Assembly (NCBI GenBank): GCA_963787185.1
Contig: CAWBCC010000014.1
Span: 1,116,001 to 1,180,000 of the forward strand
DNA length: 64,000 bases
DNA from: JAJXZP01 sp963787185
GTDB lineage: Bacteria; Spirochaetota; Spirochaetia; Treponematales; Rectinemataceae
Direction: 5' to 3'
In this document: positions 50,745-59,949 of the stretch, piece after piece
How the letters are laid out: every line of letters starts with the position of its first letter
Numbering within the stretch: the first letter of the stretch is position 1
Notes under the pieces: model-generated
What the model was told of the DNA's origin: nothing
Seen by the model: the letters and a program-made list of their open reading frames with translations, nothing else
Databases searched by the model: none
Program-made: the position numbers and the translations under genes

Positions 50745-51596
50745 TCATGTGCCTTTCGCGAATGATCGGAACTTCTCCGCCTCTCCTTCGATCATCCTGT
50801 AACAATGCGTTTCCTCTGGGAAGGCACCATTCCGGACATCCTCCGCGTACCGTCTCATGGCATCCGTCACTATGCTGGCCACATCGCAGTAGCGCTTCAC
50901 GAACTTTGGTGTAAAGGCTTGGAACTGTCCGATCAGGTCCGAAACGATCAGAAGTTGTCCGTCGCAACCTGGGCCCGCGCCGATGGACAGCACGGGTATG
51001 TTGAGGATGCTCGCGATATGCGATCCAACTTCGGGGGGGATGGCTTCGAGCAGGATCATGTGCGCACCGGCTTCCTGAACGGCTAGAGCATCATCCACCA
51101 ACAGCTGAGCCAATTCGGCGGTTCTGCCCTGGGCTTTATGTCCTCCGAGCTGGCCGGAGCTTTGCGGCGTGAGTCCGATATGTCCCATGACTACGATCCC
51201 GGCGTCCACGATGGCCCGGATTGTCGAGGCCACTCGTTTCCCGCCCTCCAGCTTGATCGCGTCGCAGCCGGCTTCTTTAAGGAAGCGGCCTGCATTTTCG
51301 ACGGCTTTTTCTATGGAACTCTGGTAGCTCATGAAGGGCATGTCGCCGATCACGAAAGTCCCGGGCGCGCCCCTGCGAACAGCCTGTGCATGGAAGATCA
51401 TCTGCTCCATGGTCACTGGCACGGTGCCCTCGTATCCGTATACGCACATGCCGAGGGAATCTCCCACAAGGAGCATGTCGAGGCCGGCCGCCTCGGCGAA
51501 CTGCGCGGTCGGGAAATCGTAGGAAGTGAGGAACGTAATCTTCTTCCCTTCCTTTTTCATGAGAGAAAAATCGTAGATAGTCTTCTTTTTTGCCAT
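50745..51596 (-). CDS. panB: 3-methyl-2-oxobutanoate hydroxymethyltransferase family protein (PanB-like)
   Basis: PanB transfers a hydroxymethyl group from 5,10-methylene-tetrahydrofolate to a 2-oxo acid. The 283-residue product has the conserved metal-binding LLVGDSLGMCVYGY and TVPVTMEQMIFHAQAV, VIGDMPFMSYQ, KLEGG and GHIGLTPQ motifs. panC and panD are not nearby. It is the last gene of a catabolic-looking operon after an MttB homologue, so its role may be C1 transfer to another oxo acid, not pantothenate synthesis. The gap to the mttB-type gene is 20 nt. Confidence 0.82.
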   Translation of the reverse strand: MAKKKTIYDFSLMKKEGKKITFLTSYDFPTAQFAEAAGLDMLLVGDSLGMCVYGYEGTVPVTMEQMIFHAQAVRRGAPGTFVIGDMPFMSYQSSIEKAVENAGRFLKEAGCDAIKLEGGKRVASTIRAIVDAGIVVMGHIGLTPQSSGQLGGHKAQGRTAELAQLLVDDALAVQEAGAHMILLEAIPPEVGSHIASILNIPVLSIGAGPGCDGQLLIVSDLIGQFQAFTPKFVKRYCDVASIVTDAMRRYAEDVRNGAFPEETHCYRMIEGEAEKFRSFAKGT

Positions 51597-51616
51597 ACAC
51601 GACTCCTTCCCGCGCC

Positions 51617-53074
51617 CTATGCGCGGCCTTGCTCGTACCTCTTCACGATGGCGTGAACAGCCTTCTTCACGTCCTCAGTGAGACCCTGGGGCTTGTGGCT
51701 CTTGAGCAATTCCATCGTCTTTTCCCGGGCGCGGTCCCTCAGTGTCGTGCTGCCCGAATCCACCCACTTTTCGTGATTGCTCCGATCGATGATCGTGGGC
51801 GACCAGAGTTCATCCCGGAACCTGTCGAGGGTCAGATCGGTGGTGAGATAATCGCCCTCTGGACCGACCTCGTCGATGAGATCCACCGCGAGAGATTCCT
51901 TGTCGAGGGCGAAGCTCTTGAGATAACGCTTGATCTGGGCTATCTGCTCGTCGCAGATCGTCAGCATTTCGAGGGAAGATGTCATCCCCGATGCCAGATA
52001 TCCGACGTCGTGGATCAAATTTCCGCCCGCAATAGCGGCGTATATGAGAGATGAGGCGCATTCGAGAGTAGCCTGCTGATCGGGCAGTTGCGAATCGCTG
52101 AACCCTCCAGCGTTGAAGACCGGAATCCCGAGATGCTCGCCCAGTTCCTTGCGAACGGAAAGACTGAGCATCGTCTCGGGAGCGCTGTACGAATACACGG
52201 TCGTTCTCATGTCCAAAGCGGTCGGTCCACCGCCGAACACGAGGGTCGCACCCTTTTTCACCTGCTGAACGAGAACGAGAGCGGTGAGGTACTCGGCCAT
52301 ATTGAGGACGAAACTTCCCCCGAGGGTCACAGGGCTGGCGGCGCCGATGGAGGGAGTAGGCGCATAGAGAACTGGTATGCCCTTCTCAGTGCAATAGATC
52401 AGCTTGTCGAGGGAATGCCCCGCATGCTTCAAAGGCGAGTGCGGCTGCTCATAGAGGATAAAGAATGGATTTTGGCGGAACCGCTCCTCATCGCCGCTCA
52501 CCGCGCAGGCGATCTCGTAGATCACCTTCAAGCCCTCGAGGTCCGGAGCGGTGGCGACTATCGGCTTCGTGGAATTGTTGATCATGGCCTCGAAGTGATA
52601 GGCGTCTGCCGCCTTTGGGGGAACGTCGTTCGCCAGAGCGAAGGACATGAGGAAATCTATATTGGGCAGGGCGTCTGCGAGCCGTGCGGCGCGTTCCACG
52701 TCTTTCAGGACGCTGGTGCGCCTCTCCTGCGTCTCGAGGTCGATCGTATTCGGATTATCCGAACCCGGACCGAAATAGACGTTGTCCCCCTCCAGGAATA
52801 TAGTTCTTTTGCCGGTTCGATCGGCCAGGACCAATCGTCTACCGGCGGTGTTCACGGCCGATTCCACGAGGCCTGAGGGAATCTTCACGAGGTGGTCGTC
52901 GATGATATGCGCCCCGGCCTCCTTGAAAAGCGACAAGGCCTGCGGTGAATAGAGTCGTGCACCGGTCCTTTCCAGTACCTCCAGCGCTGAGCGATAGATC
53001 GTCTCTCTCTGCCTGTCGGATAGCACTCTCAGCTTGGGCCTTTCCCAATAGTTGAATTGCGCGTTTACGTCCAC
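51617..53074 (-). CDS. MttB/trimethylamine methyltransferase superfamily protein (non-pyrrolysine)
   Basis: The 485-residue TIM-barrel protein belongs to the MttB (COG5598-type) family. Members move a methyl group from a methylated amine or betaine to a corrinoid protein. Features include a GSDNPNTID loop (about 98-106), HAGHSLDKLIYCTEKGIPVLYAPTP and GIPVFNAGGFSDSQLPDQQA. There is no in-frame amber codon, so it is of the non-pyrrolysine type whose studied members act on quaternary amines. No corrinoid protein or activator lies in the window. GTG start with AAGGAGG upstream; 1 nt after the ABC ATPase gene. Confidence 0.82.
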   Translation of the reverse strand: MDVNAQFNYWERPKLRVLSDRQRETIYRSALEVLERTGARLYSPQALSLFKEAGAHIIDDHLVKIPSGLVESAVNTAGRRLVLADRTGKRTIFLEGDNVYFGPGSDNPNTIDLETQERRTSVLKDVERAARLADALPNIDFLMSFALANDVPPKAADAYHFEAMINNSTKPIVATAPDLEGLKVIYEIACAVSGDEERFRQNPFFILYEQPHSPLKHAGHSLDKLIYCTEKGIPVLYAPTPSIGAASPVTLGGSFVLNMAEYLTALVLVQQVKKGATLVFGGGPTALDMRTTVYSYSAPETMLSLSVRKELGEHLGIPVFNAGGFSDSQLPDQQATLECASSLIYAAIAGGNLIHDVGYLASGMTSSLEMLTICDEQIAQIKRYLKSFALDKESLAVDLIDEVGPEGDYLTTDLTLDRFRDELWSPTIIDRSNHEKWVDSGSTTLRDRAREKTMELLKSHKPQGLTEDVKKAVHAIVKRYEQGRA

Positions 53075-53075
53075 C

Positions 53076-55175
53076 TCATACCTCCTTGAACACCGGCTGC
53101 ATGCCTTTCAATTCCTCCAGGGGAATGTGGCAATAGATGTAATGATCTTTTTCTCCGTCCGACATGATCCGGGGCGGAGCCTGCGTTTCGCATATCCTGC
53201 CTACTTTTCGGGGACAGCGCGTATGGAACCTGCATCCGGAGGGGATGTCCCGGGCGCTGGGCACCGCGCCTTTCAGTCGGATCCGATCCTGCGATGCCTT
53301 GGCCCTGGGCATCGAGAGCGACGAAAGTAAGGCCTCGGTGTAGGGGTGGTAGGGAGGCGAGAGAACCTTGGTCTTGGGCCCGTACTCCACGACCGTGCCG
53401 AGGTACATCACCGCCATCGTATCGCAGAGGTAACTGACCACCCCCAGGGCATGGGAGATGAAGAGATAAGTAGTCCCCTTCTCTCGCTGAAGGTCGAGCA
53501 GCAGATTGATGATGGATGCCTGGATGGAGACGTCGAGGCTCGAAGTCGGCTCGTCGCAGAGAATGAGATCCGGATTGCTCGCGAATGCGCGAGCAATGGC
53601 GATCCTCTGTTTCTGGCCCCCGCTGATCTGTTCAGGATAGCGGTCGAGGAACTCGCAGCCGAGGTTCACCGACTCTAGGAGCGCGCGCGCACGGCGGTCG
53701 GCTTCTTTGAGGCTGAGCCCCGTCAACCGTATGGGGCGCATCAGGGCCTGGCCTATGGTCTTGCGGGGGTTCAGCGTGGACCGGGGATCCTGGAACACCA
53801 CCTGAATGCGCTTCGTCATCTCCAGCTTCCGCTTTCCGATCGGCACCGAGATGTCCTGTCCGTCGAATTCCAGGACCCCTCCGCTGGCGGCCTCTAACCC
53901 GGCGATCACGCGCAGGAGCGTGCTCTTGCCGCAGCCGCTCTCCCCTACGAGTCCAAGCGTCGTCTGCCGCGGCAGGGAGAGCGAAACGTCGTCCACGGCA
54001 CGCACCGTGCCGGAGCCGCCGCGGGAGAACATCGAACTGCTGTCGCCGAAGTGCTTCTGCACCCCGCTGAGCGAGAGCAGGGCGGGGAGTCCCTGCTGGC
54101 CGGAAAGGTCCTCGCACTCGGCGCGTTCGGGCTCCGCCTCGCAGGGGAGGGCCTCCGCCTCCCTCGAATCGATCTCGGCGACGAAATGGCAGCGGACGGT
54201 TCGCTCGCCGAGGTAGGGCACGAAGGCCGGAGCCTCCTCCGCGCACCTGTCGCGGCGGTAGGAGCAGCGCGGAGAGAAGGCGCAGCCCTTCGGCATGGCT
54301 CCCAGCTCCGCGACGCTGCCGACGATCGGATTCAGCCTTCGCTTGCTCTTGCCGAGGAGCACCTCCGGAATGCAGCTCAGGAGGCCGCGGGTATAGGGGT
54401 GCTTGGGGGCATCGATGATCTCGTCGATGTCGCCTTCCTCCACGAACCTTCCGGCGTACATGACCCCGGCCCGGTCGGCGACCTTGCGCACGACGCCGAG
54501 GTCGTGGGTGATGTAGATGGTGGTCGTGCTGAAGTCGTTCTTGAGACCATTGAGCATGTCCAGAATATTGGCCTCGGTGGTGACGTCGAGATTGGTGGTC
54601 GGCTCGTCAAGGATCAGGAGGTCGGGCTTGGTGATGAAGGCCATGGCGATGCAGACCCTCTGGCGCATGCCGCCGGAGAGCTGGTGCGGATAGCGATCGG
54701 CGACCATCTCTGGATCGGCAATCTGCATGCGGCCGAGCATGGCCACGGACTGGCGCCAGGCGTCGTTCCGCGAAGCGCCCTCGTGGACTTGGAGGATTTC
54801 CGCGATCTGCAGGCCGATCTTGACCGAGGGATTGAGCGCGGCGGTCGGGTCCTGGTAGATCATGGCGATCTTCTTGCCCCAGAGGCCGCGCATCTCCGAC
54901 GGCGATTTCCTCAGCAGGTCCTCGCCGTTGAAGAGGATCCGCCCGCCCGTGATCAGGGCGTTCCGCTCGAGGTAGCCCATGATCGCGAGGGCGAGAGTGG
55001 TCTTCCCGCATCCCGACTCACCCACCACCCCGTAAGTCTCGTTTCGCCGCAGGTTGAGGCTCAGGTCGCGGATGGCCCGCAGGCTCCCCGATCGAGTGGC
55101 ATAGCTGACTTCCAGCCCCTGAATCTCGAGTATGTTGTCCATGGCGTCCGCCGTTTCCAACTTAGAGATCGCCAT
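53076..55175 (-). CDS. Fused double ATPase of a Dpp/Opp-type ABC transporter
   Basis: This single 699-residue polypeptide contains both ATPase domains that are usually two genes (DppD and DppF). The first has GESGCGKTTLA, LSGGMRQRV and LLILDEPTTNLDV; the second has GESGCGKSTLL, ISGGQKQRI and LILCDEPTSSLDV. Each is followed by the oligopeptide-transporter C-terminal domain with a Cys-containing segment (GCAFSPRCSYRRDRCAEE and GCRFHTRCPRKVGRICE) as in Opp/Dpp ATPases. The start is uncertain: ATG 55175 has GGAAG upstream and overlaps the permease gene, while ATG 55142 begins at MDNILEIQ. Confidence 0.9.
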   Translation of the reverse strand: MAISKLETADAMDNILEIQGLEVSYATRSGSLRAIRDLSLNLRRNETYGVVGESGCGKTTLALAIMGYLERNALITGGRILFNGEDLLRKSPSEMRGLWGKKIAMIYQDPTAALNPSVKIGLQIAEILQVHEGASRNDAWRQSVAMLGRMQIADPEMVADRYPHQLSGGMRQRVCIAMAFITKPDLLILDEPTTNLDVTTEANILDMLNGLKNDFSTTTIYITHDLGVVRKVADRAGVMYAGRFVEEGDIDEIIDAPKHPYTRGLLSCIPEVLLGKSKRRLNPIVGSVAELGAMPKGCAFSPRCSYRRDRCAEEAPAFVPYLGERTVRCHFVAEIDSREAEALPCEAEPERAECEDLSGQQGLPALLSLSGVQKHFGDSSSMFSRGGSGTVRAVDDVSLSLPRQTTLGLVGESGCGKSTLLRVIAGLEAASGGVLEFDGQDISVPIGKRKLEMTKRIQVVFQDPRSTLNPRKTIGQALMRPIRLTGLSLKEADRRARALLESVNLGCEFLDRYPEQISGGQKQRIAIARAFASNPDLILCDEPTSSLDVSIQASIINLLLDLQREKGTTYLFISHALGVVSYLCDTMAVMYLGTVVEYGPKTKVLSPPYHPYTEALLSSLSMPRAKASQDRIRLKGAVPSARDIPSGCRFHTRCPRKVGRICETQAPPRIMSDGEKDHYIYCHIPLEELKGMQPVFKEV

Positions 55176-56088
55176 TTTCAAGCTTCCGTATGGCGTCGCT
55201 GAGAACGTTGAACGCCACAGTGAGACTCCCGATGGCGAGTGCCGGGAAAATGGCCATCCAGGGTGCCGTCGTAATGTAAGCCTGAGCGTCGTTCATCATC
55301 AGGCCCCAATCGGGGGTCGGAGGCTGCACGCCCAGTCCGAGGAAACCCAGAGAGGCGCTCGTGAAGATGGCGTAGCCGAACCGCACCGCGGCCTCTACGC
55401 CCAGGGGACCGAGGGTGTTCGGGAAGATCTCGACGAACAGGATATAGAAGACGTTCTCCCCCCTGACTTTGGCGGCCTCCACGAACTCCTTCGTCTTGAG
55501 ATCAAGGACCACGCTCCTGACCACGCGGCCGATGCGCGGAAAGAAGACGATTGCGATGACGATCACGACGCCTATGAAGCTCGGGCCCATGACGCCCAGC
55601 ATCAGCATTGCGAAGAGCAGCGAGGGGAAGGACATGAGGATGTCCGTGAACCTCATGATCAACTCGTCGGCCATTCCCCCTGCATAGCCCGAGATCAGCC
55701 CGACGATGGTCCCGATAACCAGGCTAAGCAGTGTGGAGGATGCGGCGAGCAGGAAGACCGAGTGGCTCCCGATCACTATCCTGCTGAACACGTCGCGACC
55801 GAAGCGGTCGGTACCGCAGATATGGTGTAAGGAGGGCGGAAGTAGTCTCTCCACCAAGCTCTGGTGCGTGGGGCTGTAGGGGGCGACCAGAGGCCCGACA
55901 ACCGCCATCAGCAACCAGAACAGCAAGACGACCAAGCTGGCGAAGGCCGCCTTGGACGCGCAGAGCCGCGCCAAGCTTCGGAGGAAACCGCCGATCGCGT
56001 GCCCGGCGGCGAAGCTGACCTGCCGCAGCCTCGATTCCCCCTCATCGGGGCAGGTCGCGTCAGGAATAGGATTTTGCACGTTGGCCAT
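55162..56088 (-). CDS. Dpp/Opp-type ABC transporter permease (DppC-like)
   Basis: The 308-residue inner-membrane permease has an N-terminal cytoplasmic segment, a first helix (FASLVVLLFWLLMAVVGPLV) and the DppC cytoplasmic loop. EAAKVRGENVFYILFVEIFPNTLGPLGVEAAVRFG is the EAA motif that contacts the ATPase. It lies 2 nt after the DppB-like gene and overlaps the ATPase gene. Confidence 0.92.
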   Translation of the reverse strand: MANVQNPIPDATCPDEGESRLRQVSFAAGHAIGGFLRSLARLCASKAAFASLVVLLFWLLMAVVGPLVAPYSPTHQSLVERLLPPSLHHICGTDRFGRDVFSRIVIGSHSVFLLAASSTLLSLVIGTIVGLISGYAGGMADELIMRFTDILMSFPSLLFAMLMLGVMGPSFIGVVIVIAIVFFPRIGRVVRSVVLDLKTKEFVEAAKVRGENVFYILFVEIFPNTLGPLGVEAAVRFGYAIFTSASLGFLGLGVQPPTPDWGLMMNDAQAYITTAPWMAIFPALAIGSLTVAFNVLSDAIRKLENGDL

Positions 56089-56090
56089 GC

Positions 56091-57035
56091 TCAGTACCTG
56101 ATCCTGGGGTTGAGGACCGCGTAGACAATGTCCGCGATCAAGTTCAGGACGAGGTAGGCGGCAGCCATCAGGAGGACGACGTCCTCGATGAGGGGGAGGT
56201 CTCGTTGCTGGATGGCGAATAGCACAAGGCTGCCCAGTCCGGGAAACCCGAAGACCGACTCGACTATGATGATCCCCCCGAAGAGCCAGGCGGTGTTCAT
56301 CGCGATGATGGTGACCGCGGGGAGAAGGGCGTTCTTGAGAATGTGTCTCGTGTTCACGAGCGCGGGCGGAAGGCCTTTGAGGATGGCGGTCCTCGTGAAG
56401 GCGGAACGCGAGGTGTCGATCACACTCGTCCGCACCATGCGCACCACGTACCCCAGGAGCACGAGCGAGAGCGTGACGACCGGCAATATCAGGAGGCGGA
56501 GTTGGCTGAACATGCTCTCACCGGATATGATTGCGCTCGCCGCCGGGAGCCATTTGAGCCATACGCTGAAGATGAGTATCAGGAAGGTACCAGAAATGAA
56601 CTCAGGCAGCGAGATCGCGACGAGCGAGAACGTGGAGATGAGGTTGTCGAGCCACTTCCCTTCTTTGAGCCCCGCGATGACCCCGAAAAGCAGGGAAAGC
56701 GGAACGAGCACTATGGTCGAGGCGGCGGCGAGGAAAAGCGAATTCGCGCCCCTCCGGACAATGAGATCGGCGACATGTACCCCCTGCATGGAAAGGGAAT
56801 CGCCGAGATCGCCCCGCAGTATGCCTCCAATCCAATGAAGGAATCGGACATAAGGCGGATTCATCAGGCCGAGGCGCTCGCGCAGGGCCGCCAGCGTGTC
56901 AGGGGTCGCGTTCTGCCCCAGGATCATCTGCGCGACGTCGCCGGGAATGATCTCGGTGATCAGGAATATGATGATCGAGGCGAAGAACAGCGAAATGAGT
57001 ATGAGGACCAGCCTCTTTACCAGATACCGTAGCAT
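56091..57035 (-). CDS. Dpp/Opp-type ABC transporter permease (DppB-like)
   Basis: The 314-residue permease begins with the typical MLRYLVKRLVLILISLFFASIIIFLI helix and IPGDVAQMILGQNAT loop. Its EAA-type loop is RTAILKGLPPALVNTRHILKNALLPAVTII. It pairs with the next permease to form the channel. Confidence 0.93.
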   Translation of the reverse strand: MLRYLVKRLVLILISLFFASIIIFLITEIIPGDVAQMILGQNATPDTLAALRERLGLMNPPYVRFLHWIGGILRGDLGDSLSMQGVHVADLIVRRGANSLFLAAASTIVLVPLSLLFGVIAGLKEGKWLDNLISTFSLVAISLPEFISGTFLILIFSVWLKWLPAASAIISGESMFSQLRLLILPVVTLSLVLLGYVVRMVRTSVIDTSRSAFTRTAILKGLPPALVNTRHILKNALLPAVTIIAMNTAWLFGGIIIVESVFGFPGLGSLVLFAIQQRDLPLIEDVVLLMAAAYLVLNLIADIVYAVLNPRIRY

Positions 57036-57109
57036 GTCCGTCGGTTCCTTTTTCGCGGTCGCCCAGCGGGGATCACCACTGAGTTATCCCACATGTCTGT
57101 CGAAAGGAG

Positions 57110-57137
57110 CCCCTCCGGCCGATATCGGCCGGAGGGG
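57110..57137 (-). other. Perfect 28-nt palindrome between substrate-binding protein and permease genes
   Basis: CCCCTCCGGCC (57110-57120) and GGCCGGAGGGG (57127-57137) with GATATC between form an uninterrupted palindrome. No T tract follows. Such hairpins after a binding-protein gene often protect its mRNA and let it accumulate above the permease mRNA. Confidence 0.6.
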
Positions 57138-57183
57138 TCGGCATTTCTGAGTTCCGATGAACCGAAAATGCCGGGATCGCGCC

Positions 57184-58692
57184 CTACTGCGTGATCCGCA
57201 TGAAGCGATAGTCGTTGATCCAGTTGCGGGTGATGTAGAAATCCGAGACCCTCTTGGAGACTCCGCCGTAGTAGGGAACGAAGAAGGCTACGATCGTCGG
57301 GCCGTCGTCGGAGAGGATCTGCTGGATGTTGTGGAAGTACTCTTTGCGCATGGTGGCATCCGAGGTGGAAGTGGCCAGCTGAATATTCTTGTCCAGCTCG
57401 GGATTGGCGTAATGTCCTTCGTTCCAGGGTCCGCCGCTCATGTAGGCCAGCCTGAGAAGCTGGGTCACGTCCTCCCGATGGCCCCACAGCGTTGCAGTGA
57501 AGGTCTCCTTCAGCCAGTGCTTGGCGTAGTAGATGTCGCGCGGCGAGGTGCTGATCTCGATCTGGATGCCGGCATCCTTGGCCATGTCCTGGAAGGCGAG
57601 GGCAGTGTCCAGCTCGGGCGGGGTGTTCGAGCTGCAATACAGGGTCACGCTCAAGGGATTCTTGTCATTGTAACCTGCCTCGGCGAGAAGGGCTTTGGCT
57701 TTGTCGATGTCCCGATGCTTGATGCCGAGCGAGGGGTCGTACCAAGGGTTGAAAGGCCCGATGGGGGAGTCGTTGGCCGGAACACCCATGCCGTAGGTTA
57801 CGAGGTCGACCATCTTCTGCCTGTCCACGACGAGTTTCATCGCCTGGCGGACGCGATTGTCGTTGAAGGGCGGCACGTCGGTCCGCATCGCCATCGCGAC
57901 ATGGTGCCCCAGCTTGATGTAGAGCCCTGCGGTGCTGGGATTGGAATTGAGCCGCTTGAATTGGTCGACGCTGATGTCGGTCACGATGTCGGCCTGGCCG
58001 GCCAGCATCATATTGATTTCGGTCTCGGTGTCGGGGATGAAGAGCAGCTCGACGCTGTCGACCTTGGGCGAGCCTGGTACCCAATAATTCTTGTTCGCCT
58101 TGAAGACCACGCGCTCCTTGGGAACGAGGGTATCGACCATGAAGGCTCCCGTGCCGATCGGTTTGGTCTCGCCGAACTTGTCGTTGTCGTAGTTGCGGTC
58201 GAGCATCGGGGTGTTGTAGTCGAGGAACTTCAGGTTGAAGTCCACGTCCGTCTGGGTGAGGGTGAACCTGACCGTATAGGCGTCGACCTTCTCGACCTTC
58301 TGCACGAGGCCGCCGAACACGCCGTTGGGCACTAGGCCCATCTTCTTGTCCAGCCATCGGTTGACCGTGTAGACGACATCGTCGGCAGTGAAGGTGTCGC
58401 CATTGTGGAACTTGACGCCCTGATGAAGCTTCATGGTCCACACTTTTGCGTCGGGCGAGGTGGTGTAGGATTCCACGAGCGAAGGCTCGACCTTGCCTGT
58501 CTGGCCGTTGATCCTGAAAAGCCAGTCGTAGACGAAGCTCGCGAAAATGGCCCCCGAACCGTCGGACAGGTAGCCGGGAGTCAGGCGGCCGGGCGGGATG
58601 ATGACCACCCGTATCGAGTTGTCGCCCGCTGCGAACGCCAGGGCGCCGATGCTCGCCAAGGCAAGCACCAGTGCGAGAATCCTCTTCTTCAT
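57184..58692 (-). CDS. Extracellular solute-binding protein, family 5 (DppA/OppA-like)
   Basis: The 502-residue periplasmic receptor has a signal peptide (KKRILALVLALASIGALAFAAG). The family core reads LVESYTTSPDAKVWTMKLHQGVKFHNGDTFTADDVVYTV and MRTDVPPFNDNRVRQAMKLVVDRQKM. The ligand is not certain: this family binds peptides, nickel chelates, sugars or betaine-like compounds. The ATG at 58692 follows AGGAGGTG. Confidence 0.92.
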   Translation of the reverse strand: MKKRILALVLALASIGALAFAAGDNSIRVVIIPPGRLTPGYLSDGSGAIFASFVYDWLFRINGQTGKVEPSLVESYTTSPDAKVWTMKLHQGVKFHNGDTFTADDVVYTVNRWLDKKMGLVPNGVFGGLVQKVEKVDAYTVRFTLTQTDVDFNLKFLDYNTPMLDRNYDNDKFGETKPIGTGAFMVDTLVPKERVVFKANKNYWVPGSPKVDSVELLFIPDTETEINMMLAGQADIVTDISVDQFKRLNSNPSTAGLYIKLGHHVAMAMRTDVPPFNDNRVRQAMKLVVDRQKMVDLVTYGMGVPANDSPIGPFNPWYDPSLGIKHRDIDKAKALLAEAGYNDKNPLSVTLYCSSNTPPELDTALAFQDMAKDAGIQIEISTSPRDIYYAKHWLKETFTATLWGHREDVTQLLRLAYMSGGPWNEGHYANPELDKNIQLATSTSDATMRKEYFHNIQQILSDDGPTIVAFFVPYYGGVSKRVSDFYITRNWINDYRFMRITQ

Positions 58693-58719
58693 GCCGCACC
58701 TCCTCATCAAGAAAAAAAT

Positions 58720-59889
58720 TTAGAGTCGTTCTACCCCTGCAAGGCTCGAACCCACCGGGAGGTTCAGGCCTTTTTTCCTCAGGAAATGCTCGATCCCGAA
58801 AAGGACGGGGATGATGCTCTCCCGCTCGGCGGTCTGTCCGATATGCCCGATCCGAATGAGTTTGTTGTACAGCTCGAAAAGGCCATTGCTGATTTCAGTA
58901 TGGACGTAGCCCTTGAGAAAGGCGATGAGCTCGGATACCTCGATGGGCAAATTGTTCCGGACCGAGGTGACCGCGTTTGCATAACAGCCTTCTTCGGGGA
59001 AGAGCGCGAAGCCCATGTTTTTCATGCCGGCGCGTACGGCTTCCGCTATCATCCGATGCCGAAGAAGTCTAGCCTCCCATCCTTCCCTGCCGATTTCATC
59101 CAAACTTTCCAGTAGTGCAGCGACATTGTTCACCGGCATAGTAATGGGCAGGGGATAAATGACGCCTTTGCGGATCTCTTTGCCTTCCTGGACTTTTTTC
59201 CAGAGCATGAGATTGAGAAACCAGCCGGTCCCGGTAGCTTTTCTGTTGAGAAGTATTTCCCATCCCGCTTTGCTGACCCCGACTATGCCGAGGCCTGGAG
59301 GTGTCTCCAATCCTTTCTGCGTGGCAGTAGCGCAAAAGGAGATATTCCATTTCTCCATGTCGATTCTCTCGGTTCCGAAAGATGAAACGGCATCCACTGC
59401 AAAGGGGATCTTGTACCTTCCGGTTACCGCACCGATGGCTTCGATGGGATTCAACACACCCGTCGATGTTTCCAAATGGACGGCCATGACCAGCCTTGCG
59501 TTCGGATGGGCTTTGATCGCCTCCTCGATCATGCCGGCGGTGACGGACTTTCCCTCTTCCGCATGAACCTCGACGATACGTGCCCCGTAGGAACTTGCCT
59601 GGTCTCTCACTCTCTCGCCGAAAGTCCCATTCGTAGCGACGATGACTTCGTCGCCCGGGCTGATGAAGGTCGCCGAGCAGACTTCGTTTGCGACGCTCCC
59701 CGATCCCGGGAAGATATAGACATTTCCACCTTCGCCAAGGCCAAAGAGGGGTCTGAGTTTTTCGATGCAGGCATTGTACATGCCAATGGCTTCTTCACCG
59801 TAGTGGGGTATCTGAATGGCGGCCATGCGGTCCAGCACCGACACGCTGACCTGAACTGGGCCTGGAACCATAAGGGTTAATGGCTTCAC
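58720..59889 (-). CDS. Class V aminotransferase (alanine-glyoxylate/serine-pyruvate type)
   Basis: The 389-residue PLP enzyme has an N-terminal LMVPGPVQVSVSVLDRMA motif, HYG, the aspartate in PFAVDAVSSFG, and the PLP-binding lysine in ATATQKGLETPPGLGIV. The PPG after the lysine is typical of the alanine-glyoxylate/serine-pyruvate group. It is the first gene of the seven-gene operon; the binding-protein gene starts 27 nt after its stop. The amino donor and acceptor cannot be fixed from sequence. Confidence 0.88.
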   Translation of the reverse strand: MKPLTLMVPGPVQVSVSVLDRMAAIQIPHYGEEAIGMYNACIEKLRPLFGLGEGGNVYIFPGSGSVANEVCSATFISPGDEVIVATNGTFGERVRDQASSYGARIVEVHAEEGKSVTAGMIEEAIKAHPNARLVMAVHLETSTGVLNPIEAIGAVTGRYKIPFAVDAVSSFGTERIDMEKWNISFCATATQKGLETPPGLGIVGVSKAGWEILLNRKATGTGWFLNLMLWKKVQEGKEIRKGVIYPLPITMPVNNVAALLESLDEIGREGWEARLLRHRMIAEAVRAGMKNMGFALFPEEGCYANAVTSVRNNLPIEVSELIAFLKGYVHTEISNGLFELYNKLIRIGHIGQTAERESIIPVLFGIEHFLRKKGLNLPVGSSLAGVERL

Positions 59890-59920
59890 ATCTATCCCTC
59901 CTGTAGCGTTTTCGACTATA

Positions 59921-59935
59921 TGGAAGTAGTTTCCA
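59921..59935 (-). promoter_or_regulatory. IclR-type operator of the aminotransferase-Dpp-MttB-PanB operon
   Basis: TGGAAGTAGTTTCCA is a 15-bp inverted repeat (TGGAA-N5-TTCCA) close to the IclR consensus. On the minus strand it begins 14 nt after the -10 box, the same placement as the site at 48861-48875 relative to its promoter. Confidence 0.68.
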
Positions 59936-59949
59936 CTATTATGAATACG

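Noticed and set aside
51617..53074. Pyrrolysine-containing trimethylamine methyltransferase.
   Set aside because: The frame has no internal TAG and ends normally; no pyl or corrinoid-protein genes are nearby.
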